Assembly (NCBI GenBank): GCA_905234815.1
Contig: CAJOIX010000001.1
Span: 1 to 52,602, forward strand
Direction of reading: 5' to 3'
Origin: an uncultured Prevotella sp.
Lineage (GTDB): Bacteria; Bacteroidota; Bacteroidia; Bacteroidales; Bacteroidaceae
DNA: 52,602 nt
The position numbers were made by a program, and so were the translations under genes. The notes under the pieces are model-generated. The model made no database searches and had not been told where the DNA came from. It saw only the letters and a list, made by a program, of their open reading frames with translations. Shown here one piece after another: positions 37,226 to 45,840 of the stretch (position 1 is its first letter; every line of letters starts with the position of its first letter).

Positions 37226-38074
37226 TTATTTTACTTGAATCACAAGATATTTGCTGGTGGACCAGAACTGATTGGGGTTTGTCACGCGGAGGATGTACTG
37301 TTTGTTGGCATCCTGTGTCAGTGTATAACTGCTGGCAGGGTGTGAAGTGAGCACGTGTGCCGACTTGCTGTAAAGCTTAAATTCAGTCTGCGTGCGAATA
37401 TCTATTTTGGTAAAATAGCCGCTGTTGAAGTTTGAACGAAGCAGTTTGCCATCGCTGATGATGCCTTGTTCCTTCAGTTCCTTCTTGGTGCCAAAAGCAA
37501 AATAGGCGGTGTGTAGCTGTTTGTCCTGCGCACTGATGGTTTGGCTCTTCTGCTCGTTGTCGCTGGTCAACGCCGAAACATTGCTGTTCAGATTGTTGAT
37601 ATTCTCTGCCATCTGACCGATTTGAATGTCTTTCTGTTCGAGTTCTTCGCGCAATTTCTGCAGTTGCGTCTCTTTTTCTTGCAGTTGCAGTTGCAGGTTG
37701 GTTAGGGTTTTCTTCAGTTGGTCGCCATTGAAACGCGTCTGCTGCAACTGCTTTTCCAGCTGGGCAATGCGCTCTTTATTCTGTTGCATGGTGTTTTGAA
37801 TGAACAACATGTTCTCCTTTATTTGTGCCGTCTTGTTGGCACCTTCGCCAGCTTTAGCCACCATTACGCGCTGTTCGGCTTGATTGATGGCGCGCATATC
37901 GTCTTGAATCTCATTGAAAGTGGCCATAAGATCATTGATTTCTGCATCGCGTGCATCGATGATACTTTGGAGAGAATCATTGCGCATCTGTCCGGCGAGC
38001 AGGGCATCGCGGTTGTTGTTGCAGGCTGTCAGCATTAACACTGCAAGCGCAGCAAAGAAAAATAACTTTTTCAT
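37226..38074 (-). CDS. Coiled-coil lipoprotein of unknown function
   Basis: A 282-residue protein with signal peptide and lipobox (AVLMLTACNNNRD, Cys18). Residues about 25-175 form a long heptad-rich coiled coil (KERIAQLEKQLQQTRF, LQLQLQEKETQLQKLREELEQKDIQ). A compact C-terminal domain (about 190-282) follows, with TAYFAFGTKKELKEQGIISDG and FTKIDIRTQTEFKLYSKSAHVLTSHP. I do not recognise a named family with certainty. A periplasmic spacer or cell-envelope tether is plausible. It follows rsmI by 5 bases. Confidence 0.82.
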   Translation of the reverse strand: MKKLFFFAALAVLMLTACNNNRDALLAGQMRNDSLQSIIDARDAEINDLMATFNEIQDDMRAINQAEQRVMVAKAGEGANKTAQIKENMLFIQNTMQQNKERIAQLEKQLQQTRFNGDQLKKTLTNLQLQLQEKETQLQKLREELEQKDIQIGQMAENINNLNSNVSALTSDNEQKSQTISAQDKQLHTAYFAFGTKKELKEQGIISDGKLLRSNFNSGYFTKIDIRTQTEFKLYSKSAHVLTSHPASSYTLTQDANKQYILRVTNPNQFWSTSKYLVIQVK

Positions 38075-38079
38075 GTTTT

Positions 38080-38790
38080 TTATTGGTTTGAAAGTGATTT
38101 TTGTTGGGCTTTTCTGGTAGGCTCTTTGCCCGCCACAATCAGCACTATTTCGCCTTTCGGTGGCGTCTGCGTGTAGTGGTCAGCAAGTTCGGCGAGTGTG
38201 CCTCGGAGTGTTTCTTCGTGCAGTTTGGAAATCTCTCGGCACACGGCGGCTTGCCGTTCTTGACCGAAAACGTCAGCCAGTTGGTTCAGCGTTTTCACCA
38301 ATCGGTAGGGCGATTCGTAGAAAACCATGGTGCGCGTTTCGTCAGCGAGCGACTGCAAATGCGTTTGCCGGCCTTTTTTCTGCGGAAGAAATCCTTCAAA
38401 ACAGAAGCGGTCGCAAGGCAATCCGGAATTGACCAGTGCTGGAATACACGCCGTCGGGCCAGGAAGCGTCTGTACGTTGATGCCGGCGCGGGCGGCTTCT
38501 CGCACAAGGAAAAATCCTGGGTCGCTGATGCCTGGCGTACCGGCATCACTTACCAGCGCAATGGTTTGTCCGCTTTTGAGCCGTTCAACCACAGCGGCCG
38601 ATGTGCCGTGCTCGTTGAACTTGTGGTGCGAGAGCAGTCGGTTTTCTATCTCCAAGTGTTTCAGCAGGAAACCGGAAGTGCGTGTATCTTCAGCCAAAAT
38701 CACATCGGCCTCGCGTAAAATGCGAATGGCGCGAAGCGTAATGTCTTCCAGATTACCCACAGGAGTAGGCACAATGTAGAGCGTTCCCAT
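38080..38790 (-). CDS. rsmI: 16S rRNA (cytidine(1402)-2'-O)-methyltransferase
   Basis: SAM-dependent methylation of C1402 in the ribosomal decoding centre. The tetrapyrrole-methylase fold shows LYIVPTPVGNLEDITLRAIRILREADVILAEDTRTSG, ALVSDAGTPGISDPGFFLVREA and LPGPTACIPALVNSGL, all typical of RsmI. The length is 236. It is the first gene of a pair with the coiled-coil lipoprotein and is divergent from pheT. Confidence 0.95.
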   Translation of the reverse strand: MGTLYIVPTPVGNLEDITLRAIRILREADVILAEDTRTSGFLLKHLEIENRLLSHHKFNEHGTSAAVVERLKSGQTIALVSDAGTPGISDPGFFLVREAARAGINVQTLPGPTACIPALVNSGLPCDRFCFEGFLPQKKGRQTHLQSLADETRTMVFYESPYRLVKTLNQLADVFGQERQAAVCREISKLHEETLRGTLAELADHYTQTPPKGEIVLIVAGKEPTRKAQQKSLSNQ

Positions 38791-38898
38791 AACAAAGGCA
38801 AAAGTAAAGATTTCTGCTTTAATGTCAAAATTAGGTGCAGAAAATCTTCGTATTTCTTTTTTCTTATATGCACTTGCGCGTATTCCAATTTAATTTTG

Positions 38899-38906
38899 TA
38901 CTTTTG
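38899..38906 (+). promoter_or_regulatory. Probable -7 element of pheT
   Basis: TACTTTTG lies 37 bases before the ATG at 38944. CTTG 22 bases upstream is a possible -33 element at a slightly long distance. Confidence 0.5.
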
Positions 38907-38943
38907 CGCGCAATTATAAAAATCGTCAACTTAATAAAGATAT

Positions 38944-41406
38944 ATGAACGTTTCGTATAAATGGCTGAAAGAGTATGTTGATTTCAGTCTTACTCCTCAA
39001 GAAGTGGCTGATGCCCTCACGTCGTGCGGACTGGAAGTAGATGCACTGGAAGAGGTGCAGGCTATTCGTGGTGGCCTCAAAGGCCTCTATGTTGGTCAGG
39101 TGCTCACCTGCGATGAACATCCCAATAGCGATCATCTGCATGTAACCACCGTTGATCTTGGTCGTGAAGAGCCTTCGCAGATTGTTTGCGGAGCTCCCAA
39201 TGTGGCTGCTGGCCAGAAGGTGATTGTGGCCGATTTGGGCTGCGTGCTCTACGATGGCGACCAAGAGTTTACCATCAAGAAATCGAAACTGCGCGGAGTA
39301 GAATCTTGCGGAATGATTTGTGCCGAAGACGAAATAGGTGTCGGTACCTCGCACGACGGCATTATGGTACTGCCCGAAAGCGCAAAGGTCGGTCAGCCTG
39401 CTGCCGAGTATTTTCAGTTGGAAAGCGACTGGCTCATTGAGATTGACATCACTGCCAATCGTGCCGATGCGCTCTCTCACTGGGGTGTGGCACGCGACCT
39501 CTATGCGTGGCTCAAACAGAATGGATATGAAACATCGCTCCATCGTCCATCGGACGAGGCCTTTGAGGTGGACAATAACGACCTGCCCATTGAGGTGGAG
39601 ATTCAAAATACCGATGCTTGCAAGCGTTATGCCTGCGTCTCTTTGACCAATTGCGAAGTGAAAGAGTCGCCCAAGTGGTTGCAGGAGAAACTCACAACCA
39701 TTGGCCTTCGACCCATCAATAACATTGTGGATATTACCAACTATGTGATGATGGCGTATGGTCAGCCCCTCCATTGCTTTGATGCAGACATGGTGACGGG
39801 CCACAAAATCGTGGTGCGTACACAGCCCGAAGGTACTAAGTTTATCACGCTCGATGGTCAGGAGCACACGCTTGGCTCGCACGACCTCTCCATTTGCAAT
39901 GCCGAAGAACCGATGTGTATAGCAGGTGTGTTCGGCGGAAAGGGTAGCGGTACCTACGAGACCACCCGCAATGTTGTGCTCGAGAGTGCCTATTTTCATC
40001 CCACATGGATTCGCAAGAGCGCCCGCCGTCACGGTTTGAGCACCGATGCAAGCTACCGTTTCGAGCGTGGAATTGATCCCAATGGAGTGATTTACGCCTT
40101 GAAGCAGGCTGCCCTGCTGTGCAAAGAACTGGCTGGCGCTAAGATATCGATGGAGATCAACGATGTGTATCCGCAACCGCTGCCTGATTTCGCTGTCGAT
40201 TTGAAATACGATTATGCGGATCGACTCATCGGAAAGCAGATTGGTCACGATACCATTAAGAACATTGTGCGCTCGCTGGGTATGACCATCAATGCAGAGA
40301 CGGCTGAAGGCATACAGCTCACTGTGCCAGCCTTCCGCGTGGATGTGCAGCGTCCCTGCGACGTGGTGGAAGATATTCTCCGCATCTATGGCTATAACAA
40401 TGTGGAGATTCCTACGCAGTTGAAGTCTTCGCTCACCGTGCTGGGCGAGGAAGATAAGCAGAACCGCAAGGAAAATCTCGTGGGCGAGCAGCTCGTGGGC
40501 AGTGGATTCATGGAAATCATGAACAATTCTCTGACCAAGCAGGCCTACTACACGGAGTTGAACACTTATCCTGACGACCGGTTGGTGAAGATTTTCAATC
40601 CGTTGAGTGCTGATCTGAGCGTGATGCGACAGACGCTGCTCTTCGGCGGACTGGAAAGCATTATGCGCAACGTGAACCGCCAGATGAAGAACCTGCGCAT
40701 GTTTGAATTTGGCAATTGCTATCAGTATAATGCTGAGAAACATACCGACGAACAACCCATTGCCGCCTATACGCAAGACCGCCATCTCGGTCTTTGGCTC
40801 ACAGGCCGTCGCGTCGAGGGTTCGTGGGCGCATCAAAACGAGGACGCTTCTTTCTACGAATTGAAGGCATACGTGGAAAATATCTTTGCCCGTGTGGGCC
40901 TGTCTCAACAAATGTATGTATCGGAAAGTAGCGACAACAATATCTTTTCCTCTGCTTTGCGCATCCTGACGCGCGGCGGAAAGGTGATTGCTGAGCTGGG
41001 AGTGCTCTCGCGTAAAGTGCTTCATGTGTTTGACATAGAGCAGGATGTGTACTATGCCGACATACATTGGACAGTGCTGATGAAGGCAGTGAAGAAGGTG
41101 AAAGTTGAATTCCGTGAGTTGAGTAAGTTCCCCGCGGTAAGCCGCGACCTGGCTTTGCTCATCGACAAGACCGTAGAGTTTGCCCAGATTGAGCAGATTG
41201 CCTTTGCTGCAGAAAAGAAACTGTTGAAGCAGGTGTCGCTCTTCGATGTGTATGAGGGCAAGAATCTGCCCGAGGGCAAGAAGAGCTATGCCGTAAACTT
41301 CGTGCTTCAAGACGAGCAACGCACCCTCAACGACAAAGCCATCGATGCCATCATGCAGAAACTCATCGCACAGCTGAAGTCGCAACTGGGTGCCGAACTT
41401 CGTTAA
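38944..41406 (+). CDS. pheT: Phenylalanine--tRNA ligase beta subunit
   Basis: An 820-residue subunit of the alpha2-beta2 enzyme, carrying tRNA-binding and editing functions. The N-terminal MNVSYKWLKEYVDF and the EMAP/tRNA-binding OB fold (about 40-150, VTTVDLGREEPSQIVCGAPNV), the B3/B4 editing domain with DITNYVMMAYGQPLHCFDAD, the B5 domain, the catalytic-like module and the C-terminal ferredoxin-like anticodon domain (about 725-820, RELSKFPAVSRDLALLIDK) are all present. pheS is not adjacent. A long open frame on the opposite strand (38926-41409) is a coding shadow. Confidence 0.98.
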   Translation: MNVSYKWLKEYVDFSLTPQEVADALTSCGLEVDALEEVQAIRGGLKGLYVGQVLTCDEHPNSDHLHVTTVDLGREEPSQIVCGAPNVAAGQKVIVADLGCVLYDGDQEFTIKKSKLRGVESCGMICAEDEIGVGTSHDGIMVLPESAKVGQPAAEYFQLESDWLIEIDITANRADALSHWGVARDLYAWLKQNGYETSLHRPSDEAFEVDNNDLPIEVEIQNTDACKRYACVSLTNCEVKESPKWLQEKLTTIGLRPINNIVDITNYVMMAYGQPLHCFDADMVTGHKIVVRTQPEGTKFITLDGQEHTLGSHDLSICNAEEPMCIAGVFGGKGSGTYETTRNVVLESAYFHPTWIRKSARRHGLSTDASYRFERGIDPNGVIYALKQAALLCKELAGAKISMEINDVYPQPLPDFAVDLKYDYADRLIGKQIGHDTIKNIVRSLGMTINAETAEGIQLTVPAFRVDVQRPCDVVEDILRIYGYNNVEIPTQLKSSLTVLGEEDKQNRKENLVGEQLVGSGFMEIMNNSLTKQAYYTELNTYPDDRLVKIFNPLSADLSVMRQTLLFGGLESIMRNVNRQMKNLRMFEFGNCYQYNAEKHTDEQPIAAYTQDRHLGLWLTGRRVEGSWAHQNEDASFYELKAYVENIFARVGLSQQMYVSESSDNNIFSSALRILTRGGKVIAELGVLSRKVLHVFDIEQDVYYADIHWTVLMKAVKKVKVEFRELSKFPAVSRDLALLIDKTVEFAQIEQIAFAAEKKLLKQVSLFDVYEGKNLPEGKKSYAVNFVLQDEQRTLNDKAIDAIMQKLIAQLKSQLGAELR

Positions 41407-41442
41407 CAAATATATCCGTCTCCTCTGAAGTTAGGATGTTGA

Positions 41443-41543
41443 GGGTCTGAACAAGCGCAGGCCGTCAATCCTTTAAAGACATATAAACAAAGTATTATTT
41501 TATTAAAAGGGAGCGTCTGCAGATTATCGCTTGTTTCAGACCC
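41443..41543 (+). other. Long-range inverted repeat in the pheT-yebC gap
   Basis: GGGTCTGAACAAGCG (41443-41457) pairs with CGCTTGTTTCAGACCC (41528-41543) with one bulged base, enclosing about 70 bases. The right arm lies 31 bases before the yebC start. The structure could affect yebC expression. No known riboswitch is recognised. Confidence 0.5.
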
Positions 41544-41574
41544 CCGTCCCCTCTCTCTGGAGAGTATAGAAACT

Positions 41575-42300
41575 ATGGGAAGAGCATTTGAATATCGCAA
41601 AGCTGCGAAACTGAAGCGTTGGGGCCACATGGCTAAAACGTTCACAAAGATTGGAAAACAGATTGCTATTGCTGTGAAGGCTGGTGGTCCTGATCCCGAC
41701 ATGAACCCCTCTCTGCGTGCTATTATTGCCAATGCAAAGCGCGAGAATATGCCGAAGGACAACATTGAGCGTGCCATCAAGAACGCCATGGGTAAGGACC
41801 AGTCGGACTATAAGGAAGTAACCTACGAGGGATACGGCCCTCATGGAATAGCCATCTTCGTTGACACACTGACCGACAATACCACCCGCACCGTGGGCGA
41901 TGTACGTTCCGTGTTCAATAAGTTCAACGGTAACTTAGGTACACAGGGCTCACTGTCTTTCCTGTTCGACCACAAGAGCGTGTTTACCTTCAAACTGAAG
42001 GACGGCCTGGATATGGACGAGCTCATTCTCGACCTGATTGACTACGGCGTGGACGATGAGTACGACCTTGACGAAGAGACTAACGAAATCACTATCTACG
42101 GTGATCCCAAGTCTTTTGGCGAGATTCAGAAACACCTGGAGAGCGAAGGTTTCGAGGTGACTGGCGCCGAGTTCACGCGCATTCCGAACGACCTGAAGGA
42201 AGTGACTGCCGAAGAGCGCGAAACCATCGACAAGATGGTGGAGAAACTGGAAGACTTCGACGACGTGCAGACAGTCTATACCAATATGAAGCCCGAGTGA
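41575..42300 (+). CDS. yebC: YebC/PmpR family protein
   Basis: A 241-residue cytosolic protein of the YebC family, described as a transcription regulator and, more recently, as a translation factor easing proline-rich stretches. The family start MGRAFEYRKAAKLKRWGHMAKTFTKIGKQIAIAVKAGG is intact in this form, as are NMPKDNIERAIKNAMGKD and YEGYGPHGIAIFVDTLTDNTTRTVGDVRSVFNKFNGNLG. The stop TGA overlaps the ATG of the next gene by one base. Confidence 0.95.
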   Translation: MGRAFEYRKAAKLKRWGHMAKTFTKIGKQIAIAVKAGGPDPDMNPSLRAIIANAKRENMPKDNIERAIKNAMGKDQSDYKEVTYEGYGPHGIAIFVDTLTDNTTRTVGDVRSVFNKFNGNLGTQGSLSFLFDHKSVFTFKLKDGLDMDELILDLIDYGVDDEYDLDEETNEITIYGDPKSFGEIQKHLESEGFEVTGAEFTRIPNDLKEVTAEERETIDKMVEKLEDFDDVQTVYTNMKPE

Positions 42301-42548
42301 TGAAACATATTGAATATCCCACTTGCGGCACCTGTTCGAAGCACATTCATATTGATGTGGACGATGAAGGCCGCGTGCAGCAGGTGCAGTTCGTAGGCGG
42401 TTGCAATGGCAACCTGCAGGGCATCGGTGCGCTGGTGAAGGGAATGCCTGTGGCAGAAGTGTGCCAGCGTTTGCGCGGTATCCGCTGCGGCAATAAGCCC
42501 ACCAGCTGTCCCGACCAGCTGGCTCAGGCCCTCGAGCAGTATAAATAA
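42300..42548 (+). CDS. TSCPD domain protein
   Basis: An 82-residue protein with the TSCPD fold: YPTCGTCSKHIHIDVDDEGRVQQVQFVGGCNGNLQGI, then GIRCGNKPTSCPDQLAQAL, with the eponymous Cys motif. The fold also occurs at the C-terminus of class II ribonucleotide reductases. Free-standing versions have no assigned function. Four Cys residues could bind a metal. The start ATG at 42300 overlaps the yebC stop (ATGA). A GTG one codon earlier is possible but less likely. Confidence 0.88.
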   Translation: MKHIEYPTCGTCSKHIHIDVDDEGRVQQVQFVGGCNGNLQGIGALVKGMPVAEVCQRLRGIRCGNKPTSCPDQLAQALEQYK

Positions 42549-42590
42549 CTGTTGCCGGCGTCGCTATATACATTATTATATAAGAATAGA

Positions 42591-42630
42591 AAGAGGATGT
42601 ACCCACTGGAGGCACATCCTCTTTTTTTTG
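42591..42630 (+). terminator. Terminator of the pheT-yebC-TSCPD region
   Basis: AAGAGGATGT (42591-42600) pairs with ACATCCTCTT (42614-42623), followed by TTTTTTT. It lies 43 bases after the TSCPD stop and faces the convergent lipoprotein gene. Confidence 0.88.
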
Positions 42631-42663
42631 TTTATTTCTCTTCCAGTATGGATTTTCCGCCGA

Positions 42664-43071
42664 TTACTGATAGTCGTCGGGAGTGATCAGGACGTTGAGC
42701 CAGATGGTGTTTGGCTGTGCGGCAGAGCGGCAGATGTAGCGGAACTTGAAGCCCGCATCCTTGTATCGCTTCAGGGGGATGCTCTGTCGAATGGCCAGGC
42801 GCAGGTTCTGGGTGATTTCCTTGCGGTGGAAATCAACAAATTCGCGCGAGTCGATGGGGCCGGTGAGCGTGCAGTAATAGATGTATTCATCGGTCTGAAT
42901 GTTAAACACGGCGCTGTCTGTGCGCACATGATTGTTGTCAGGAGTGGGGCAGAATTTGCGGGTGTATTCCTGTGCCTCTTCCACGGCATGCTCTCGCAGG
43001 CTTTTGTGACAAGCGGTGAAAAGCAAGAGCGAGACAGCGAAAAACGCGAGTTTAAAGGTGGTTGATTTCAT
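42664..43071 (-). CDS. Small lipoprotein of unknown function
   Basis: A 135-residue protein with signal peptide and lipobox (VSLLLFTACHKSL, Cys21). The mature domain has a helix (REHAVEEAQEYTRKFCPTP) and then strands (DSAVFNIQTDEYIYYCTLTGPI, AGFKFRYICRSA, IWLNVLITPDDY), suggesting a small alpha-beta fold with three Cys that could form disulfides. I do not recognise the family. It stands alone between a terminator and array 6. Confidence 0.8.
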   Translation of the reverse strand: MKSTTFKLAFFAVSLLLFTACHKSLREHAVEEAQEYTRKFCPTPDNNHVRTDSAVFNIQTDEYIYYCTLTGPIDSREFVDFHRKEITQNLRLAIRQSIPLKRYKDAGFKFRYICRSAAQPNTIWLNVLITPDDYQ

Positions 43072-43103
43072 GTTGTTTTGATGGTGTTTTTCAGTGGTTT
43101 TCT

Positions 43104-43228
43104 AAAAGCTATGCTTTTGGCCTCTGAAAGCATAGCTTTTGAAGCGCAAAAGCATAGCTATTGGGACGCAAAAGCATAGCTATTGGGACGCAAAAGCATA
43201 GCTATTGGGACGCAAAAGCATAGCTATT
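43104..43228. repeat. 22-base-period palindromic array 6 (6 units)
   Basis: Units start at 43104, 43126, 43148, 43170, 43192 and 43214. The first is AAAAGCTATGCTTTT and the second GAAAGCATAGCTTTT. The last four are identical, AAAAGCATAGCTATT, and are separated by the same spacer GGGACGC three times, which shows recent tandem expansion. The left flank is GGTTTTCT and the right flank GGAAAATG. The last unit supplies the stop codon of the nucleotide-hydrolase-like gene. Confidence 0.93.
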
Positions 43229-43637
43229 GGAAAATGACTTGTTTCAGGGCCTCGAAGAGCTCCTCTTCATACTGGTACGGATGCAGCTGAAAATAGGGAT
43301 TCCCCTTGATCATGGCCGAGAGTTGTGTGCGCTCCTGATTGTAAAATACGTGGCAGGGAATACCATGCTGTTCGGCATAGGCCAGTTCGTAGCCCACTCC
43401 GAGCGATGGGCAAGTACATTCGGCAATGACCATATCGGCTTCGCGGAGCCATGCCGTGTCTTGTGTGTAGATGAGCGCATCGCGGTCGGCCGATTGCTCA
43501 AAGGCGCTCAGACTGAGGTCGCCCACGTGTTCGGTGAGCACCGTACCGACGGATTTCATTTGTTCGATGATGCGGCGATAGAGCTCGGCATCAACGCGCC
43601 CGCCGCGAATGGAGCCGGCAAAGTAAAACTTTTTCAT
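43224..43637 (-). CDS. Nucleoside 2-deoxyribosyltransferase / deoxynucleotide N-hydrolase (DNPH1/Rcl-like)
   Basis: A 137-residue cytosolic protein starting MKKFYFAGSIRGGRVDAELYR, the N-terminal nucleotide-binding start of the family. DTAWLREADMVIAECTCPSLGVGYELAYAEQHGIP carries the catalytic Glu (GVGYELAYA, close to the Rcl motif GVGYELGRA) and the acidic ADMVIAE strand. It would cleave the N-glycosidic bond of deoxynucleotides, a salvage or house-cleaning role. The start at 43637 is chosen; the upstream extension crosses the divergent promoter. Its last codon and stop (CAATAG) lie in unit 6 of the adjacent repeat array. Confidence 0.88.
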   Translation of the reverse strand: MKKFYFAGSIRGGRVDAELYRRIIEQMKSVGTVLTEHVGDLSLSAFEQSADRDALIYTQDTAWLREADMVIAECTCPSLGVGYELAYAEQHGIPCHVFYNQERTQLSAMIKGNPYFQLHPYQYEEELFEALKQVIFQ

Positions 43638-43711
43638 GTGAATGAAATGCGTGTGAACTACCTGCAAATTTATTGAAAAATGCGCTGAGATAGAAGATTT
43701 GAGCGAAAAAA

Positions 43712-43742
43712 TTGGCCGTTTGAGAAAGAATTTATATTTTTG
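43712..43742 (+). promoter_or_regulatory. Promoter of the psd-pssA operon
   Basis: TTG (43712-43714), 20 bases, then TATTTTTG (43735-43742), 18 bases before the psd start at 43761. Confidence 0.6.
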
Positions 43743-43760
43743 CAAGATATATGCATAGCC

Positions 43761-44501
43761 ATGGGAAAGAAACTCGATAACCTAAAGAAAATAAAAAAAC
43801 TCAAGAAACTTCGTTTTCATCACGAGGGCATCAACACACTGGCATGGGGCGGCATAGCCTTGGTGTCAGTGGCTCTGTTGCTCTATCGGCTGCCCGAAAG
43901 CAAAGTGCCGTTCTGGATATTTATGATTATTTTCGGTTCGGTCTATGCCATTGTGGTGAACTTCTTCCGCTGTCCGCGTCGTGAGTTCTCGAGCAACGAT
44001 GTGGAAGATCTCGTCATCGCTCCAGCCGACGGCAAAGTGGTGGTGATTGAAGAAGTAGAAGAAACAGAGTATTTCCATGATCGCCGGCTGATGATTTCCA
44101 TCTTTATGTCGCTCTTTAACGTACATGCCAACTGGTTCCCCGTTGAGGGAAAGGTGAAATTTGTTCACCACCAGAACGGCAATTATCACAAGGCCTGGCT
44201 GCCCAAAGCCAGTGCCGAGAATGAGCATGCCGACATCATTATCACCACACCCGAAGGCACCGATATTCTCTGTCGGCAGATTGCTGGCGCCGTGGCTCGC
44301 CGTATCGTTACCTATGCGCAGCCTGGCGAAGACTGTTTCATTGACGAACATCTCGGGTTCATCAAGTTTGGCTCGCGCGTGGATGTCTATCTCCCCCTCG
44401 GCACACAAGTGCTCGTGAAGATGGGGCAATCGACCGTGGGCGACCAGACCATTATTGCCCGATTAAAACAAACCCCGCATGCTGAAGAAACACATTCCTA
44501 A
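43761..44501 (+). CDS. psd: Phosphatidylserine decarboxylase proenzyme
   Basis: Makes phosphatidylethanolamine at the inner membrane. The 246-residue protein has a basic N-terminus ([16 protein letters not shown]), two hydrophobic segments (about 35-70), then [25 protein letters not shown], with the Asn/His region of the family, and [14 protein letters not shown]. The Gly-Ser there is the self-cleavage site that gives the pyruvoyl group. It resembles the short bacterial/archaeal type. The start at 43761 follows the promoter. It overlaps pssA by 23 bases. Confidence 0.93.
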   Translation: MGKKLDNLKKIKKLKKLRFHHEGINTLAWGGIALVSVALLLYRLPESKVPFWIFMIIFGSVYAIVVNFFRCPRREFSSNDVEDLVIAPADGKVVVIEEVEETEYFHDRRLMISIFMSLFNVHANWFPVEGKVKFVHHQNGNYHKAWLPKASAENEHADIIITTPEGTDILCRQIAGAVARRIVTYAQPGEDCFIDEHLGFIKFGSRVDVYLPLGTQVLVKMGQSTVGDQTIIARLKQTPHAEETHS

Positions 44502-45213
44502 CACCATCACCTGTTGCAATCTCATAAGCGGATGTGTCGCCACTTACTGGGCTTTTCAGGACAACAACGAAATGGCGTTGGCATTCATCATATTGGGTGC
44601 ATTGTTCGATTTCTTCGATGGTATGAGCGCACGCCTGCTTCATGTATCGTCGCCCATCGGAAAAGAACTCGACTCGCTGGCCGATTGCATCACCTTTGGC
44701 TTCGCACCCTCGGCCATTGTATTCAGTTTCCTGACAACGGCATCATCTGCCGTAGGGCCACACTGCATGTCGCCACTGGAGATTCCATTCCTGGCGACAG
44801 GAGGTTTTTATTCCCTGGTGTTCATCATGGCAGCCTTTTCTGCCCTCAGACTGGCAAAGTTCAACCTTGACGAGCGACAGAGCATGGGTTTCATCGGACT
44901 GCCCACACCGGCCAATGCCCTCTTCTGGGGTTCGCTTGTTGTGGGATTTGGCCAAGCGCTGCAACAAATTTCGGCTTTCCCGGGATTGATACTGTTGGGC
45001 GTTTTTTTGAGTTGTTGGCTGCTGGTGAGCGAAGTGCCAATGTTTGCACTGAAGTTTAAAACCTTCGGCTGGCAAGGCAATCAGGTGCGCTATTTGTTTA
45101 TTGCACTCTCGGCGCTCATCATCCTGCTGTTCGGTCCCATCAAGTGCTGGGCAGTTATCATTCCCCTCTATGTGTGTCTGTCAATCGTATTATCCTTTAA
45201 GAAAAAGATATGA
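44479..45213 (+). CDS. pssA: CDP-diacylglycerol--serine O-phosphatidyltransferase
   Basis: Makes phosphatidylserine, the substrate of the enzyme encoded just upstream. The CDP-alcohol phosphatidyltransferase motif is complete: [27 protein letters not shown] (DG-x2-AR-x8-G-x3-D-x3-D form), near residues 50-76. About six to eight membrane segments follow. The length of 244 is typical. The overlap with psd and the ATGA overlap with the next gene point to one transcript and coupled translation. Confidence 0.95.
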   Translation: MLKKHIPNTITCCNLISGCVATYWAFQDNNEMALAFIILGALFDFFDGMSARLLHVSSPIGKELDSLADCITFGFAPSAIVFSFLTTASSAVGPHCMSPLEIPFLATGGFYSLVFIMAAFSALRLAKFNLDERQSMGFIGLPTPANALFWGSLVVGFGQALQQISAFPGLILLGVFLSCWLLVSEVPMFALKFKTFGWQGNQVRYLFIALSALIILLFGPIKCWAVIIPLYVCLSIVLSFKKKI

Positions 45214-45710
45214 AAAAACTTCTCCTCCTTGCGGTCGCAACCATGTTGATGGTAGCTTGCGGCACATCCAGTTTGACTCAAGAAGAAAAAGCCGCAAAGA
45301 AACTTGCAAAACAGCAGGAAGTGCTTCAATTGGTAAAAAATCACCATTGGGCAATGAATGCCCGTACGATGCACTCTTCATTTGTAGGCAGCAAAAGCAT
45401 CGATTTCAGTTATGGGGTAACCATCAAGGGCGACACCATCATTTCCAATCTTCCTTATGTGGGTAAGACTCACAACCTGTCATACAGCAACGACGAAGGT
45501 TTGAATTTTGTTGGTGCTATTACAGAATATCGTTTGGATCGCCCGAAGAAGGATGCTAATCGCGTTCAGATTGTGGCAGGTTCAGGTAATAATCTCTATT
45601 TGTATCACTTCTTGGTTTACGACGATGGCTCAGTAAACCTTACCGTTTCCAGTCGTAACAAGGAGACAATCGGGTTCGATGGCGAGATTACTACCATCAA
45701 AGAAGAATAA
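45210..45710 (+). CDS. DUF4251 family lipoprotein
   Basis: A 166-residue protein with signal peptide and lipobox (LMVACGTSS, Cys17). After a charged helix (TQEEKAAKKLAKQQEVLQLVKN) comes a beta-rich domain with IKGDTIISNLPYVGKTH, EGLNFVGAITEYRLD and DGSVNLTVSSRNKETIGFDGEI, which matches the DUF4251 pattern of Bacteroidetes lipoproteins. The function is unknown. It is the last gene of psd-pssA-DUF4251 and ends before a 24-base inverted repeat. Confidence 0.85.
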   Translation: MKKLLLLAVATMLMVACGTSSLTQEEKAAKKLAKQQEVLQLVKNHHWAMNARTMHSSFVGSKSIDFSYGVTIKGDTIISNLPYVGKTHNLSYSNDEGLNFVGAITEYRLDRPKKDANRVQIVAGSGNNLYLYHFLVYDDGSVNLTVSSRNKETIGFDGEITTIKEE

Positions 45711-45729
45711 TAAAACTTTTATATAAAAT

Positions 45730-45810
45730 AACGGATTGCACGGATTAAACAGACGAGGCGATACTGTAAAATCAGTTCTCTCTATTTCTGTTTAATCCGT
45801 GCAATCCGTT
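45730..45810. repeat. 24-base perfect inverted repeat between convergent genes
   Basis: Arms at 45730-45753 and 45787-45810 are exact complements and enclose 33 bases. Within each arm the word ACGGATT occurs twice nine bases apart (ACGGATTGCACGGATT). There is no T run after the stem, so it may be a dispersed repeat as much as a terminator. It lies between the DUF4251 gene and convergent xth. Confidence 0.85.
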
Positions 45811-45840
45811 GTTGACTTATACCTTTGGCAGAGTTTGTAG

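Noticed and set aside
38926..41409. An 827-codon open frame on the minus strand
   Set aside because: It is antisense to pheT over its whole length. PheT is complete and unmistakable, and the minus-strand protein has no recognisable motif.
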